From the NCBI GenBank assembly GCA_014155875.1, contig JACEFZ010021400.1, positions 1 to 64,000 of the forward strand: DNA of 64,000 nt, given 5' to 3'. Below the pieces are notes generated by a model. The model was not told the DNA's origin. It saw only the letters and a program-made list of their open reading frames with translations, and searched no databases. The translations under genes were made by a program, and so were the position numbers. Below, in pieces: positions 11,011-24,244 of the stretch (its first letter is position 1; each line of letters starts with the position of its first letter). This stretch comes from Cepaea nemoralis (Eukaryota; Mollusca; Gastropoda; Stylommatophora; Helicidae).

Positions 11011-12090
11011 AACCTACATGCCTAACGAAGCAGAGAAAAGCTTGTACGGAATTAGACACGGATACCCACACAACTACTATAGCCACCTAACATTGATCAC
11101 ACTATCAGGCACGTTTTAACACGGTGCACAAACTCCCGAAACACTGGCAAGAATCCACATGTGTGTATGACGGGATCACACGACATACTCTCTTTTTCAA
11201 ATCAGATTTTCGAGTTTTGCAATTATACCATCGCAGCGGCGAATTCGATGACCAACCTCCCGATGGCGTTTTCACGAGCACATGGTCCTCAGTGTTTTGT
11301 CCTTAATGCGGAAACTGTGACAGAGATTGCCACTCTCGCATTGGACTATACAGTCACCAGCGTTGCTGCCAGGTGTCTCCCCAGCGGCACAACTCTATAG
11401 TCCTACAGGACTGCAAGAAGAGGCCTACTACTACCGTTTCCCTAAAATCCCTTATCTACTCGAGACAGATGCAGACATCTTATACCTACGCCACTCTACC
11501 GCACACAATAGAATAATCTGAAACATAAACACGCATGGGATTCAAACCCGTCACCTCCACATGACACAGAAGTTGAAACGTTGGGTTTAACGTGCATGTT
11601 ATTTCTTGTGTCGAGATTCCCGATCACATTTTGCGTTCATTCGCTTTATTATATGTTCCACGACAGACACCCCTAATTTAGACAGTCTAACCATCTCGGC
11701 AACAATCTCTTCCAGAAAACTAGATTAGAGGTTACAGTAATGGCTGCCTGGGGCAGAGGAAGTTAACCTCCCTGCTATTTTGTACTACTCAGACTGTTGA
11801 TTACAGCATGGCTAACACACAGACAACAACAGTACATCGATGGCTAACACACAGACAACAGTACATCAATATCTCACGTCTTTGACATTTACGCAAGAGG
11901 ACAGTGACAGCACGGGACATGAACACTTACCGCCACAATCATGAGGAAGTTGTCCAGAAATCCAAAGCCAATGAAAGGAAACATTTGATGCAGCATAACT
12001 GGGGAGTGCCAAAACATGAAACACATTTCGTTAGTTCGATTACTGGTTTGATAATAGTTCAATATCATTAGCAGAATTGGGGAGTTTCAA
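11011..12090. other. Unassigned sequence
   Basis: No gene recognised. A short direct duplication built on GGCTAACACACAGACAACA lies at about 11808-11870. Confidence 0.3.
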
Positions 12091-12985
12091 AACATCATAC
12101 ACATTTCATTCATTCAGTAGCGTGTCCTTTACAGAACCTCGTTCCCATAACAACCTTCCGGAAAACCTCTCGATCATAAGCAAGATGTCCCGCGTCCGAT
12201 ACACCCATCTGGAGATCATCCGCCACATCCTGCATCCATCTTCTCTTTGGCCTTCCTCTTCCTCTCTTCCCAGGCATATACCCCTCCAATATTGTCCTCT
12301 CCAAATTTTCGTGACGTTTCAAGTGACCAAAATATTTCATTTTCTTTGTTTTATCGCCTTTAATAGCCAAACTTCTTCAATATTCAACTCTTGAAGTATG
12401 GATGCATTTGTTCATTTCTTTACCCAAGATATTCTTAGAACTCGTCAATAACATTTATATTCAAAGGCATTAATGCGCTGTTCAGCTTGTTTAGTAAGAG
12501 TCCAGGTCTCACAGGCGTATGTTGCAATAGGGAAAGATGACATGCTCTTAAAAATCTAATTTTTGTAGTTCTGTCTGTCCCACTCCATAATTTATTCAGT
12601 TGTTTTAGTCTTTGAAGAGCAATTGATAGTCGTCGTTTAATTTCTTTCATTGTGTCACCGTTGTTGGTAATCAATGACCCAAGCTATTCAAAATTTTCCA
12701 CCACTTCCAATTTTTCCTCATTAACATATATTTCTTTCTCCATAGTAGTTTTATCTGTATGCATTATCTTTGTTTTTTGCTATGTTAAGATATAAGTTGT
12801 GATTTTCACTATTCAATTGGGTTGAGGCTATTAGGTTTTCTATTCCATTCTGTGTTGTGGATAGCAATACTGTATCATCAGCATACCGAATCTCTGGTAT
12901 GTCATGACCACCGGCATTTAGGGCATCATATAACTCCCTGTTTATATCGTCTCTTACATTTCTCATTATATTATCGGCATACAGG

Positions 12986-13772
12986 CAGATATGCAGATGA
13001 TACATTCTTGATTGCAGACAATGAGCAGGACCTGCAAAATTTAGTAGATGCGGTTATTACACACAGTGAACAACTAGGGTTAGAATTAAATTGTAAAAAG
13101 ACACAGATTATGGTCGTCACGAGGAAGAACGAAATACCACAATGTAATATACAAGTAAATGGGAATATTCAACAAGTGAATAGGTACAATTATCTCGGAA
13201 CAGTAATAACATCTGATGGGAGATGCCTTGAAGAGATTAGAACAAGAATCGCCATGGCAAAAGTAGCCTTTTAGCAAGATGAAAAACATACTGACCAATA
13301 AAAAGATGTCAATTCAAACGAGAAAAAGAGTGTTGAGATGCTACATAGAACCTGTACTTTTATATGGATGTGAAGCTTGGACAATGAGCAGTCAGGCTGA
13401 AAAACATCTGATGGCTGTAGAAATGTGGTTTCTGAGGAAAATGCAAAGAATACCATGGACAGCCAGAAAGACCAATGAACAAGTCCTTCAAGAAACAAAT
13501 GAAGATCGTAAACTGATTAGAGACATTAGACGTAGACATTCACAATTATTTGGGCATGTTATGAGTAGAAATGATTTGGAGAACTTGATGACAACTGGAA
13601 AGATCGAGGGGAACAGACCAAGGGGAAGATCTAGAAGCAAGTACCTGGATGGCTTGGCCTTGTGGCATGGTCGAGACAGAAACACGGAGCTGATCCACGA
13701 CTCTGGTGATCGAGTGAGATGGCAGAACATGACCGCCCACGGTTACCGGCATCGCACATGATGGATGGATGG
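12986..13772 (+). mobile_element. LINE-3, 5'-truncated insertion with 7-bp TSD
   Basis: This is the reference LINE-3 copy. It begins within the reverse-transcriptase catalytic box (RYADDTFLIADNEQD at 12987) and runs through NYLGTVITSDGRCLEEIRTR, EPVLLYGCEAWTMSSQAEKH and LIHDSGDRVRWQNMTAHGYR. It ends in a short (ATGG)n tail. ATACAGG occurs at 12979-12985 and 13773-13779, flanking it exactly. One frameshift near 13270 separates a 5' frame (to 13274) from a 160-codon frame (13279-13761). Severe 5' truncation with an intact 3' end is typical of target-primed reverse transcription. Confidence 0.88.
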
Positions 13773-14159
13773 ATACAGGTTAAACAAATAGGGGGACAGC
13801 ACACATCCCTGACGGACTCCTTGCTTGATGTCAAACCAGTCTGATGTCTCGCGATCTATTCTAACCGCTGCTTGTTGGTCTAGATCAGTGTTTCCCAACG
13901 TGGGGCCCACGCCCCACAGGGGGGCAATTCGATTGTTAAGGGGGGCAATTCGAAAATGGAAGAAATCGGCTGGATATAACAAAACGGGGAGACTTGAGAC
14001 TGAAGTTAACTAAATTGGAACCTGACATAAAATCTCTTTGCAGCAAGCATCAAGTGCAAGGATCTCACTAAATTTAAATAATAAATAATTACTAATAATT
14101 AAAATAATATAGAAAAATCTTTAATTAAAATTATTGTGTACTTGAATTGCAGTTCTCCA

Positions 14160-14625
14160 TTATCTTCTTCTTCTTCAGCATTCCAAGCCAGTGAGGTTCT
14201 TTGCTGCAGATACAAGCCGTCTCCATTCGTCTCTCTGGTTGACCTTCTCTTGCCAGTCGCTGATTCCAAATGCTTGTAGGTCTGTATGAATATTATCTCT
14301 CCACCGTCTTCTTGGTCTACCTCGGGGTCTACGGTCATTTATTTCTTGAGTGTAAGCGAGTTTTGTTTCCCATCTTCCATTCTTTCTATATGACCCAGCC
14401 ATTGCAGTCTGGCCTTCATTAGCCTTCATGATACCAGTGATTAGCGGGGACTTAAACCGATGATAAATGTCTTTGTTGCTTCTTCTTTTCCACTCTCCAT
14501 TCTGTGTATCCGTAATGGGCCCAAAGATGCGTCTTAAGACTTTGTTCACAAAGGTTTGTAACAAGGCTTCATCTCCTTTAGTTGTACTCCAGGTTTCAGA
14601 GCCAAACAGCACAACTTGGTCAAAT
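14160..14625 (-). mobile_element. LINE-5 reverse-transcriptase C-terminal fragment inside hAT
   Basis: The minus-strand frame 14175-14612 (145 codons) encodes FGSETWSTTKGDEALLQTF, then NKVLRRIFGPI, and the tail RRPRGRPRRRWRDNIHTDLQ. These are the thumb and C-terminal blocks of an APE-type LINE reverse transcriptase, a family distinct from LINE-2 and LINE-3. A short CTT-rich stretch at 14164-14178 may be its tail. The frame is unusually clean for this window. Confidence 0.8.
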
Positions 14626-14644
14626 CAGTGTTTGTATATTGTAG

Positions 14645-14681
14645 TGGGGGGGGGGGGGGGTGGTGGGGGGGTGGGTGGGGT

Positions 14682-14718
<37 letters not shown>

Positions 14719-14748
14719 GGGGGGGGGGGGGGGGGGGGGGGGGGGGGG
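14645..14748. repeat. Long G-run
   Basis: About 100 bases, nearly all G with occasional T. It explains glycine-only and proline-only open frames here, which are not genes. Confidence 0.9.
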
Positions 14749-14865
14749 CGCGCATAAGAATCTTAGAAAGGCTTGGGTGGGGCTTAGCACAAAAAAAGGT
14801 TGGGAAACACTTGTCTAGATAAAGCATTCTTAATGCGTTTCTTAGTTCAAAGTCAATAATGGCAG

Positions 14866-15299
14866 ATCATGCGTCGGATAATGGTAAATGTCATTAGGAG
14901 AACTGTGGAGTTTCTAAACATCTGATACTTTTCGTTACTGGCACGATGGTAGGTGTACTCAGACAAAATGGTAAAATGTAATTCCCACAGTGAATACTAA
15001 GGGTTGTTAATTGCCTGTGTATTGTGAGATGGGGGGTGATCTGGGGTACAATACTGTAAACATATCAGGCAAGAGGCAGCAGAAAGAAGACAGAGAAAGT
15101 GTCTGTAGAAAGCTAAAATAGCTGGGCAACAAATAATAACATAAGCAACATCAACATCAGTGATGATGGAGAGGGTTGAAGACCCGTGCTCGCTAAATGC
15201 TTCCGGCCACACAACTAAAGCAGCAGTAGCAGCATCAGCAGCAGCAGTAGAGGAAGACGAAGCAAACGCTCTATGTTGCATCGTCCATCTGATATTATA
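14866..15299. other. Unassigned sequence
   Basis: No gene. A stretch at about 14915-14945 resembles 12010-12100 (GGAGTTTC-AAACATC), suggesting the LINE-2 insert sits in a local repeat. Confidence 0.3.
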
Positions 15300-15610
15300 T
15301 CAGGTGCCATTTACACAAGGCCTACAAGAAGCAAATGAAAACCGTAACATGATTAGAGAAATTACACGTAGATGGTCAACATGTTTTGTGCACGTTACGA
15401 CAAGAAACAAACTGGAGAACTTGGTGACAACTTGCAAGATTGACAGCATAAGACCAAGGGGAAGGCAGAGAAGAAAATATCTAGATTGCTTGGCAACGTG
15501 GTATGGTCGAGACAAAGACACTGAGCCGATCCACGATTCTGGTGACCGTGTGAGATGGCGAAATATGACCGCCCACGATCATCGGCATGATGATTTCCGC
15601 AATGAATAAC
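15300..15610 (+). mobile_element. LINE-3 3' end
   Basis: The frame encodes QEANENRNMIREITRRWST, PRGRQRRKYLDCLATWYGRD and HDSGDRVRWRNMTAHDHRH, parallel to LINE-3 at 12986-13772. The 5' edge is abrupt, so this is another 5'-truncated insertion. The frame is intact across 100 residues. Confidence 0.75.
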
Positions 15611-15944
15611 TACGATAGATCTCCAGCATTCTCTGTCTCTCGTCCTTATTATACACATTGACAGAATGCTTATCGTTTATCTCTTGATCTCTCCACATGT
15701 ATCACGATATAGCTCTTGATCCCCTGCTTTCAACTATTCCCACCAGTATGGTTTTTACAAGAGTGCTATCTGTTTTAATGTGGCCAGAGCATATTCACCT
15801 TATCTTTCCTTTTCCATTTCAGCCATCAACAATCTTTTCATTTCCAGCCTCTCTAGGAACTCTGCGTTTGACTATTTTTGGTTCCATGAAATACGATCTA
15901 TTCTTCTGTAAATCAAAATCTCCAGTGTTTCAATTCGATTTTAT
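15611..15944. other. Unassigned sequence
   Basis: No feature recognised; pyrimidine-rich. Confidence 0.3.
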
Positions 15945-16440
15945 ATTTGCTTGTTCATTATGTCTTTTCAGAAAGTCGCTCCCTTAACAACCATCGGGAA
16001 AACTCGGCCCTAAGCAGGATGTCCTGCGTCGATACACCCATCTGGAGATCATCTGTCACATCCTGCACCCATCTTCTCTTTGGTCTTCCTCTTCCTCTCT
16101 TCCCAGGTGTTATTGTTCTCTCCAAACTTTCATGACGTTTCAAGTTACAAACATATTTAAATTTTCTTTGTTTTTTCGTCTTTAGTAGCCAACCTTCTTC
16201 AATATTCAGCTCATGTCGTATGACTTCATTTGTTCTTGTATGTATCCAAGAATCCGCCTATAACATTCAAAGGCATGTATGTGCTGTTCAACTTATTTAG
16301 CAGTGTCCAGGTCTCACAGGCGTATGTTGCAATGGGAAAGATGCATGCTATTAAAAATCTAATTTCTGTAGTTCTATTTGTCCCACCCCGGAATTTATTC
16401 AATTGTTTGAGTTATTAAATAACAACAGATATCCGTCTTT
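15945..16440 (-). mobile_element. LINE-2 3' fragment
   Basis: Minus-strand PGKRGRGRPKRRWVQDVTDD and the nucleotide series through 16400 match 12110-12560, with small deletions. It is a third LINE-2 3' end. Confidence 0.75.
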
Positions 16441-16446
16441 TAATTA

Positions 16447-16575
<129 letters not shown>

Positions 16576-16577
<2 letters not shown>

Positions 16578-17391
16578 AACGTGCATGGGTGTACGAAAAT
16601 CTGGGGAAAACGAACAAGTTAAGAATGTTCTAATACTAGCAAGGGTAACTGGGTCAGAGAAGTAATAGGCGGATGTTAGGTCAGAAAGGTTGAGGTAGGA
16701 ATGCCAAAAACAACGGCGGGCCGTAAACGCAATGAAGGGTATATCATGGAGATGTCAGTCTTAGTCACGAAGGCACAGAGGAAAACGTGAAGGTAGACTA
16801 AGAAACAAAATAAGCCTGGAAATGTAATTTTGGTGGAATGTAGATTGATGGTGCAAAGAGTTAAATGATGTGTTTTTTGGGCGGGGGGGGGGGGGGGGGA
16901 GGGGGGGGGCGGGGCGGGGGGGGGGGGTCAGAAAAGAGGGGATAACGAGAAAAGTCTGAGCAAATTAAGGTCAGTGAGGATTGAGCTGAGTGAGGGACTG
17001 AGCGAGAGCAGTCGGTCTGGGCAGCCAGTGGAGGACTGAGGTCTGGCCCAGTAAAGTTGAGTTGAGTTCAAGTTGAGTTGAGAGAGAAGAGACTCAGAGG
17101 AGGTGGTTAGAGTCACGGTCGGAGAAGAGTTCAGAAGATTGTAGTGTGTGAGGCCAGTAAACGGCTATAGTGCGGTTGGAGGACCTTATTGTGTGACATA
17201 GAAATATATTATACTACGGAAGTTTTCTAGATGAGTGTGATAGCATCGTGTTTGTTTCAAATTAAATTCTGGTGTGCGCAGCCTGGTGTTCCATATTTAT
17301 TTATAGTTGGTGATCAGTCGTTCAACACAAAATTCACTATGACATCCTCTAGACATAACCACAACCACTTCTTTATGTCATAACTTGTGAC
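16576..17391 (+). mobile_element. Possible LTR remnant with PBS-like site
   Basis: The block starts TGTAACGTGC and could end at TGTGACA (17385-17391). About ten bases on, at 17402-17419, is TGGGGTCTCGTCCGTGAT, which resembles the tRNA-Pro primer-binding site of many retroelements. A G-rich stretch lies at 16881-16927. The spacing from LTR end to primer site is longer than usual and no partner LTR is seen, so the call is tentative. Confidence 0.4.
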
Positions 17392-17429
17392 AGAGAATTA
17401 TCTGGGGTCTCGTCCGTGATCTGATATAG

Positions 17430-18400
17430 CTGATCTCTATGGCCTAGGCGTTAGCGACTTTCTCCGTAATCCAGTATACTCTCGTGAGTAACGTGACGTG
17501 AGCGAGAATCAGCAGCGGTTCTCACCGCGTCGGTGACTTAGGGGTATGTGGGCCGTGCCTTGGGGCTGATCCTCTTATTTTGTTAGAGTCTATTTGATCA
17601 AACTCCAAGCCAATGTGGGCTCAACTGAATACAACTCATAACTTGAATGAATTTTAAACGATGAATAAATGATGTGGCCGACAATTCCCGATAGAATGAA
17701 ACACATTGCTGTTTATTAGTCAGCTATTAACGAGATAAACTGTACTCACAGAATTAGTAAATAGTCCTCTACCTGGCCTGTGACACCAGGCCGGCGGCAG
17801 AATAAATATAACATTTAACTATCCGTGCGTGTACACCACCCGTTGTTTCTTTCTCTGGGTTTTGTCACCGGCATTCCTCCTTCTCGTCTACCCATCAGTC
17901 ATGATGTCGTAAGAATCAGTGTGTCTAGGTGACCTCTGCTCAAAGTGGTGTCAGTTGACGTTAATTCATTGTTTGCTCTGCCAATGGCGTTTATCCACTA
18001 TCCTTCCATGAATATCGTTCTCCATTTTCTCCAGTTATGCCAGTGTCTATCCGTCTCTTCAAAGAGTCTACTGTCCCCTTCTATATCTTCAGAAGTCGCA
18101 TTAGTCCTCCCCGAATTTAGGAACACACCCGTTCTGCTTGATGAAATCACAGCGTATCCAATCCTTACGTTTCGTCGTCAGGTTGTCATTCCGGTGACGT
18201 ATTCCTGCATCCTTTGGATTTAGTGCATAGTCGGGAATTCTCAATCTAGCGTGTACCAGGCACCTGCCTTGTGGCAGGCCGGTCGCTCAGAAATCAATGG
18301 CAAACTACTGAGCGTAATTTTGCCAAGAAAGTAACAATCAGCTGAAAGATGCTGATGTTGACAGCGATGTCCTGTAAAGGATGTGCGATCCACAAAAAAT
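17430..18400 (+). mobile_element. SINE-B copy split by a solo LTR
   Basis: The 5' half is at 17430-17555 (ACTTTCTCCGTAATCCAGTA, then AGCGGTTCTCACCGCG) and the 3' half at 18277-18400 (GGTCGCTCAGAAATCAATGG, then GCTGATGTTGACAGCGATG). Joined across the insert they reproduce the order in 9652-9898. Confidence 0.85.
17556..18276. mobile_element. Solo LTR with 5-bp TSD
   Basis: The 721-bp insert begins TGCCTTGGGG and ends CTTGTGGCA, with TGCC/GGCA inverted ends. GGCCG at 17551-17555 is repeated at 18277-18281. AATAAA motifs at about 17663 and 17800 could be polyadenylation signals if the plus strand is sense. There is no internal region, so it is a solo LTR from a retrotransposon family otherwise not seen here. 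The open frame at 17945-18223 has no motif. Confidence 0.8.
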
Positions 18401-18419
18401 ACACACACACTTATATATG

Positions 18420-18625
18420 ACTTTCTCCGTAATCCCGTTTATCCATGCAGGGTCTCGCAGCGCACGAGAATTGGAAGCGGTTCTACCTGCGCTGGTGACT
18501 TGCGGGATAAATGATCCGACCGCTCAGAAAGTAATGGCAAACTACTGACAAACTACTTGCCAAGAAATCAACAATCAGCTAACAGATACTGATGTTTACA
18601 GCGATGTCCTGTAAAGGATGCGCAA

Positions 18626-18628
<3 letters not shown>
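18420..18628 (+). mobile_element. SINE-B copy
   Basis: Starts at GACTTTCTCCGTAATCCC, contains CGCTCAGAAAGTAATGGCAA and ACAGCGATGTCCTGTAAAGG, and runs into the (TA)n tract. It follows the split SINE-B copy directly, and both lie head-to-tail. Confidence 0.75.
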
Positions 18629-18629
<1 letters not shown>

Positions 18630-18719
<90 letters not shown>

Positions 18720-18759
18720 TCTAGCTGACCCGGCCCGGCTTCGCCCAGCCCCTGGCGGG

Positions 18760-18790
<31 letters not shown>

Positions 18791-18820
18791 GTAGGTAGGT
18801 AGGTAGGTAGGTAGGTATGT
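18630..18820. repeat. (TA)n, (TATC)n and (GTAG)n microsatellites
   Basis: TA repeats at 18630-18716, then a GACCCGGCCCGGCTTCGCCC motif at 18726-18745 shared with 50888 and 55775, then TATC repeats and GTAG repeats. Confidence 0.9.
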
Positions 18821-18841
18821 ATGTATCTATGTATATAAAAC

Positions 18842-21174
<2,333 letters not shown>

Positions 21175-21639
21175 TAGTTTGACTATTCCTATTCTCATTT
21201 TGTTCGTTATATCACTTCTGCTATCATTTTTTAAAATTATTATATGTCCAAGACAGAGTATTTTAGTTTACAAGATAAACTTGTTCTAGTATCTCGTCAT
21301 TCACTGTAATGGTTACTGCTGGCTCCTCTGTATCAGACGTTATATACCCAATTACCGAATTTATTGACTTGGTTTCCCCTTCTATTTTAATATCACATTC
21401 TGGCCCTAAAGTTGTCTGTGATGTACTATTTCCTTGATATTGAACAACAGTCCTATTTATGTGTTTATTTTGCCCACCAGACGGTGCAGATCTTATGAGT
21501 TTTCAACTAACTGTACTGTCATCAGCATAACGCAGATTGCTTACAATATAACCTCCTACTATTATTCTCTATACCTTTCCCACTCGTGCCTTCCCTACAG
21601 AGACTGACTTTCCATCAACACTTATTTCATCTTAGCTTA

Positions 21640-22080
21640 CACTCTCTACACTGCGTCACTTTATTTATTGAACAAGTGACACACAGTTGTAATTTGTACG
21701 ACCACCTCTACCTTGTCCACATGTAATCGACCACCAAGAGGTGCATTCCCTGCCAGCCTATCTGCCTGTCCATTCCCCCACACCTCCGCATGGCAAGGGC
21801 AAACATCCATACAATTCTCACAATCCGGGACCTCCGAAGCGAGGTGAGCCATTCCACGCAAAACATTCCTTTCTCCACTTTACCAAGTATACTCCTTGAG
21901 TCCGTGATGAAGACAATGCGTGTTGCAGTGTGGACTTCTAACCAACGGAATGCCGCTGTGACTGCTTCTAGATTCATATGCCATACTCTCCTTTTTTTTC
22001 AAGAATCGTCCCTTAGCCTTCGCAATGAAACCCCAATCACTCCGTCTGTTTCTCACCACTGACCCATAAGTATAGATCAC
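21640..22080 (-). pseudogene. LINE RNase H domain remnant (LINE-6)
   Basis: Minus-strand frames carry RNase H blocks in order: IYTYGSVVRNRRSDWGFIA at 22020-22078, LEAVTAAFRWLEVHTATRIV and FITDSRSILGKVEKGM at 21880-21975, and the end GNGQADRLAGNAPLGGRLH near 21720-21775. The first catalytic Asp of the usual YTDGS is replaced by Tyr. The third block has lost its expected frame (AEVWGNGQADRL survives in another frame). Some LINE clades carry RNase H after the reverse transcriptase. The remnant is inactive. Confidence 0.75.
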
Positions 22081-22179
22081 TATATCACCTTGATGTGTAT
22101 TACTCTGGATCAGTTGTTACACCTCAAACTCTGTGCGGCCCTCTGCCCATTCTCTGCACTCACGACCCAGTGTTACTAT

Positions 22180-22470
22180 TATATTGTGCAAGTCCGTCCT
22201 GTCTGCTGGTACTTTAACCCACTCTTGTTCACGACTGAAGGTCTCTAGATTTACTTTATCAAATGCTTTGATGTTATCTATAAAGCAGACAATGAGGTCT
22301 TTCTATGTCTCAACTGATCTCTCCAGAAGTAATGGGAATGTGAAATTGTTCTTTTTGCTTTTACAAATCCACCTTGTTCTTCCCCAATGTCCATCTTTAT
22401 TTTCACTCTTGTTCTTTTCGTTATATATCTTAATAGAAATTTGGTGACATGGTTCTGGAGGTTGATCGTA
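22180..22470 (-). pseudogene. LINE reverse-transcriptase fragment (catalytic motif A)
   Basis: The minus strand encodes DLIVCFIDNIKAFDKVNLET near 22240-22300, the reverse-transcriptase motif with the first catalytic Asp. Nothing else of the domain is clear. Confidence 0.6.
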
Positions 22471-22668
22471 CGATATTCTTCACAGAGCTATAAATACAAA
22501 TTACAGAATATCACTAGGTATATGTGCATTGTCTTAATTCAACGGCATATATGTTTTTATTTTTTTTATTTACATTCCACATTCTCCCAGTACTTCTAAT
22601 TCCTCTATCGTGTTTTCATTTGGCCATCCATTTTCCTATCTTCATTTGTCGTTATGCAGTATACGTGG

Positions 22669-22671
<3 letters not shown>

Positions 22672-22703
<32 letters not shown>

Positions 22704-22735
22704 CTCTCTCTCTCTCTGTCTGTCTCTCTCTCTCC
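22672..22735. repeat. (CT)n microsatellite
   Basis: CT units with a few TGT interruptions. Confidence 0.9.
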
Positions 22736-22794
22736 CGGGCAGTTAGTCGTGTTAACGGCTCAGTATGTTAGAGCAATTCCACGCGGTTTTAACC

Positions 22795-23170
22795 AACGAT
22801 CATCATCGTCATTAGTTTAGTCCCTGCGGAGACTGGTGTTGTAATCATCTGATCATGTCACTCATTGTGGCCTGTTCTCAGAAATTCCCTTCAGCTCTAG
22901 CCAAGCCTGAAGCCCATTGTCCTTGCATAATTTCTTTGTGTAGTTTCTTTCGATGATTTCTTGTTCATTTTCCGCTAGAATGTGTCCTTCCAGTTTTGTC
23001 AATAGTAGCTCTCAATGTCTCATACTGTGACCAAGCAAGACATGTTTGTTGTATATTTTATAATGCCACCACTGGTTTTGTTCTCCAATATTTCAACGCT
23101 GTTCATTTGATCTCTTTTCTGCCCAGCTGTAACCCAATATCCATTTTATTATAGCGTGTACAAAGAAAAC
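22795..23170 (-). mobile_element. LINE 3' end with (GAT)n tail
   Basis: The minus strand encodes KLEGHILAENEQEIIERNYT and KKLCKDNGLQAWLELKGI, a LINE C-terminal tail. It ends in GATGATGAT at 22797-22810. It may belong with the reverse-transcriptase fragment at 22180-22470, but the order would be inverted. Confidence 0.5.
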
Positions 23171-23808
23171 AGCGAAATACACGGAAACAATTTAGTTGTG
23201 CAGAAAACAAAATTCTTGATGGAATGATTTATTATCACGTCTCCGTTGTCTCCCCGGAGACTCCTCCAACATTCGAATTTTCGTTCATTTCATATTCAAT
23301 GAAGGTAGTGAAGGCAAGTCTCTAATGGTCAGTGTATCCATTTAATTGTCATGTCATCATTCACGCCTGTATCTGTTACTGCAAATAATTGTGTGCGGTT
23401 CTTGTAGGAGAAACAAATTTACACAAGTTTAAATCGAATTTCATAGAAGGAAAGAAGTGGAGATACTGGATGATGTTATATTTAGGCACAGAATTGGCAA
23501 TTCTACTCTTCTCCGACACTAGACTGTGTCCCATTAAGACGTATGGTATGTGGCAATAAAAGATATTTGTCTTGAACATTTATATCGGGTCTGTTATAAT
23601 TATGTAGCTCTTCTATTAATTCTGATTACCTATTAATTGTACTATTTTTTAAAATATTATATCGTCCCATACTTTGATTTTTTAACATGCAGTTCTAAAC
23701 AAGTTCGTATCTTCTTAATTCGAAAGGTAATTATTTGTTGGTACAAAATTCCTTCCCATAATTTGTCACAATCTCAAAGCATTTTGATTTGGAAATACTT
23801 TTGTTATC

Positions 23809-23840
<32 letters not shown>

Positions 23841-24244
23841 ATCTCTCCCTCACTCTCTCTCTCTCTCTGTCTGTGTGTGTGTGTTTTTTTTAATGTACTA
23901 TTTCTTAATGTATTCTATAATACTATTCCTTAACTGATTCAGTGCCAAGCGCCACTTCAGCGACAGAATGTATCGAAACTGAAGTGCGAAGCGCTGCTTT
24001 AGTGACATGATTGTTGACAGTTCGTTGTTTCATTTCTCTTATTTTCCGCAAGTTATAGTACCCGGTAATTAAAAAGTTAAACACATAATCAATATGCCTT
24101 CGACAAGACACATGGGTTAAGCTTTGTAATAGTGCATTAAGCAGAGTTAGCTTTATGAAAGTAGTTTGTTTTTATCTTGCAACGCGCAATGGTTCTCAGC
24201 TCGTCGATTTACGCCAGATAATCGTGTTAAACAATTTTAGATTA
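23171..24244. other. Unassigned sequence with CT/GT microsatellite
   Basis: A poly-C, (CT)n and (GT)n run lies at 23809-23883. A possible inverted pair (CAAGCGCCACTTCAG / CTGAAGTGCGAAGCGC) lies at 23946-23994. No gene seen. Confidence 0.35.

Larger units (their letters stand above)
13886..14812. mobile_element. Non-autonomous hAT element with perfect 8-bp TSD
   Basis: GTCTAGAT occurs at 13878-13885 and 14813-14820. The ends are inverted: CAGTGTTTCCCAAC at the left and GTTGGGAAACACTT at the right. Eight-base duplications and CAG-type ends are hAT hallmarks. It lies in the minus-strand LINE-2 and holds a LINE-5 fragment and a long G-run. It encodes no transposase. Confidence 0.88.
12100..14865 (-). 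mobile_element. LINE-2 reverse transcriptase, split by two insertions
   Basis: Read right to left, the minus strand gives LRNALRMLYLDQQAA (joined across 14821-14850 and 13870), RIDRETSDWFDIKQGVRQGC and VLSPYLFNLY at 13780-13875. It then resumes at 12985 with ADNIMRNVRDDINREL, the catalytic box EIRYADDTVLLS at 12867-12890, and the tail RGRPKRRWMQDVADDLQMGV near 12150-12240. The plus-strand LINE-3 at 12986-13772 and the hAT element at 13886-14812 interrupt it. The endonuclease is absent and the frame is broken, so it is a pseudogene of an APE-type LINE. Confidence 0.85.

Noticed and set aside
14467..14827. Glycine-rich and proline-rich open frames
   Set aside because: They are translations of the G-run.
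23929..24117. piggyBac-like MITE between TTAA sites
   Set aside because: TTAA flanks occur by chance in AT-rich DNA, and the ends are not inverted copies.
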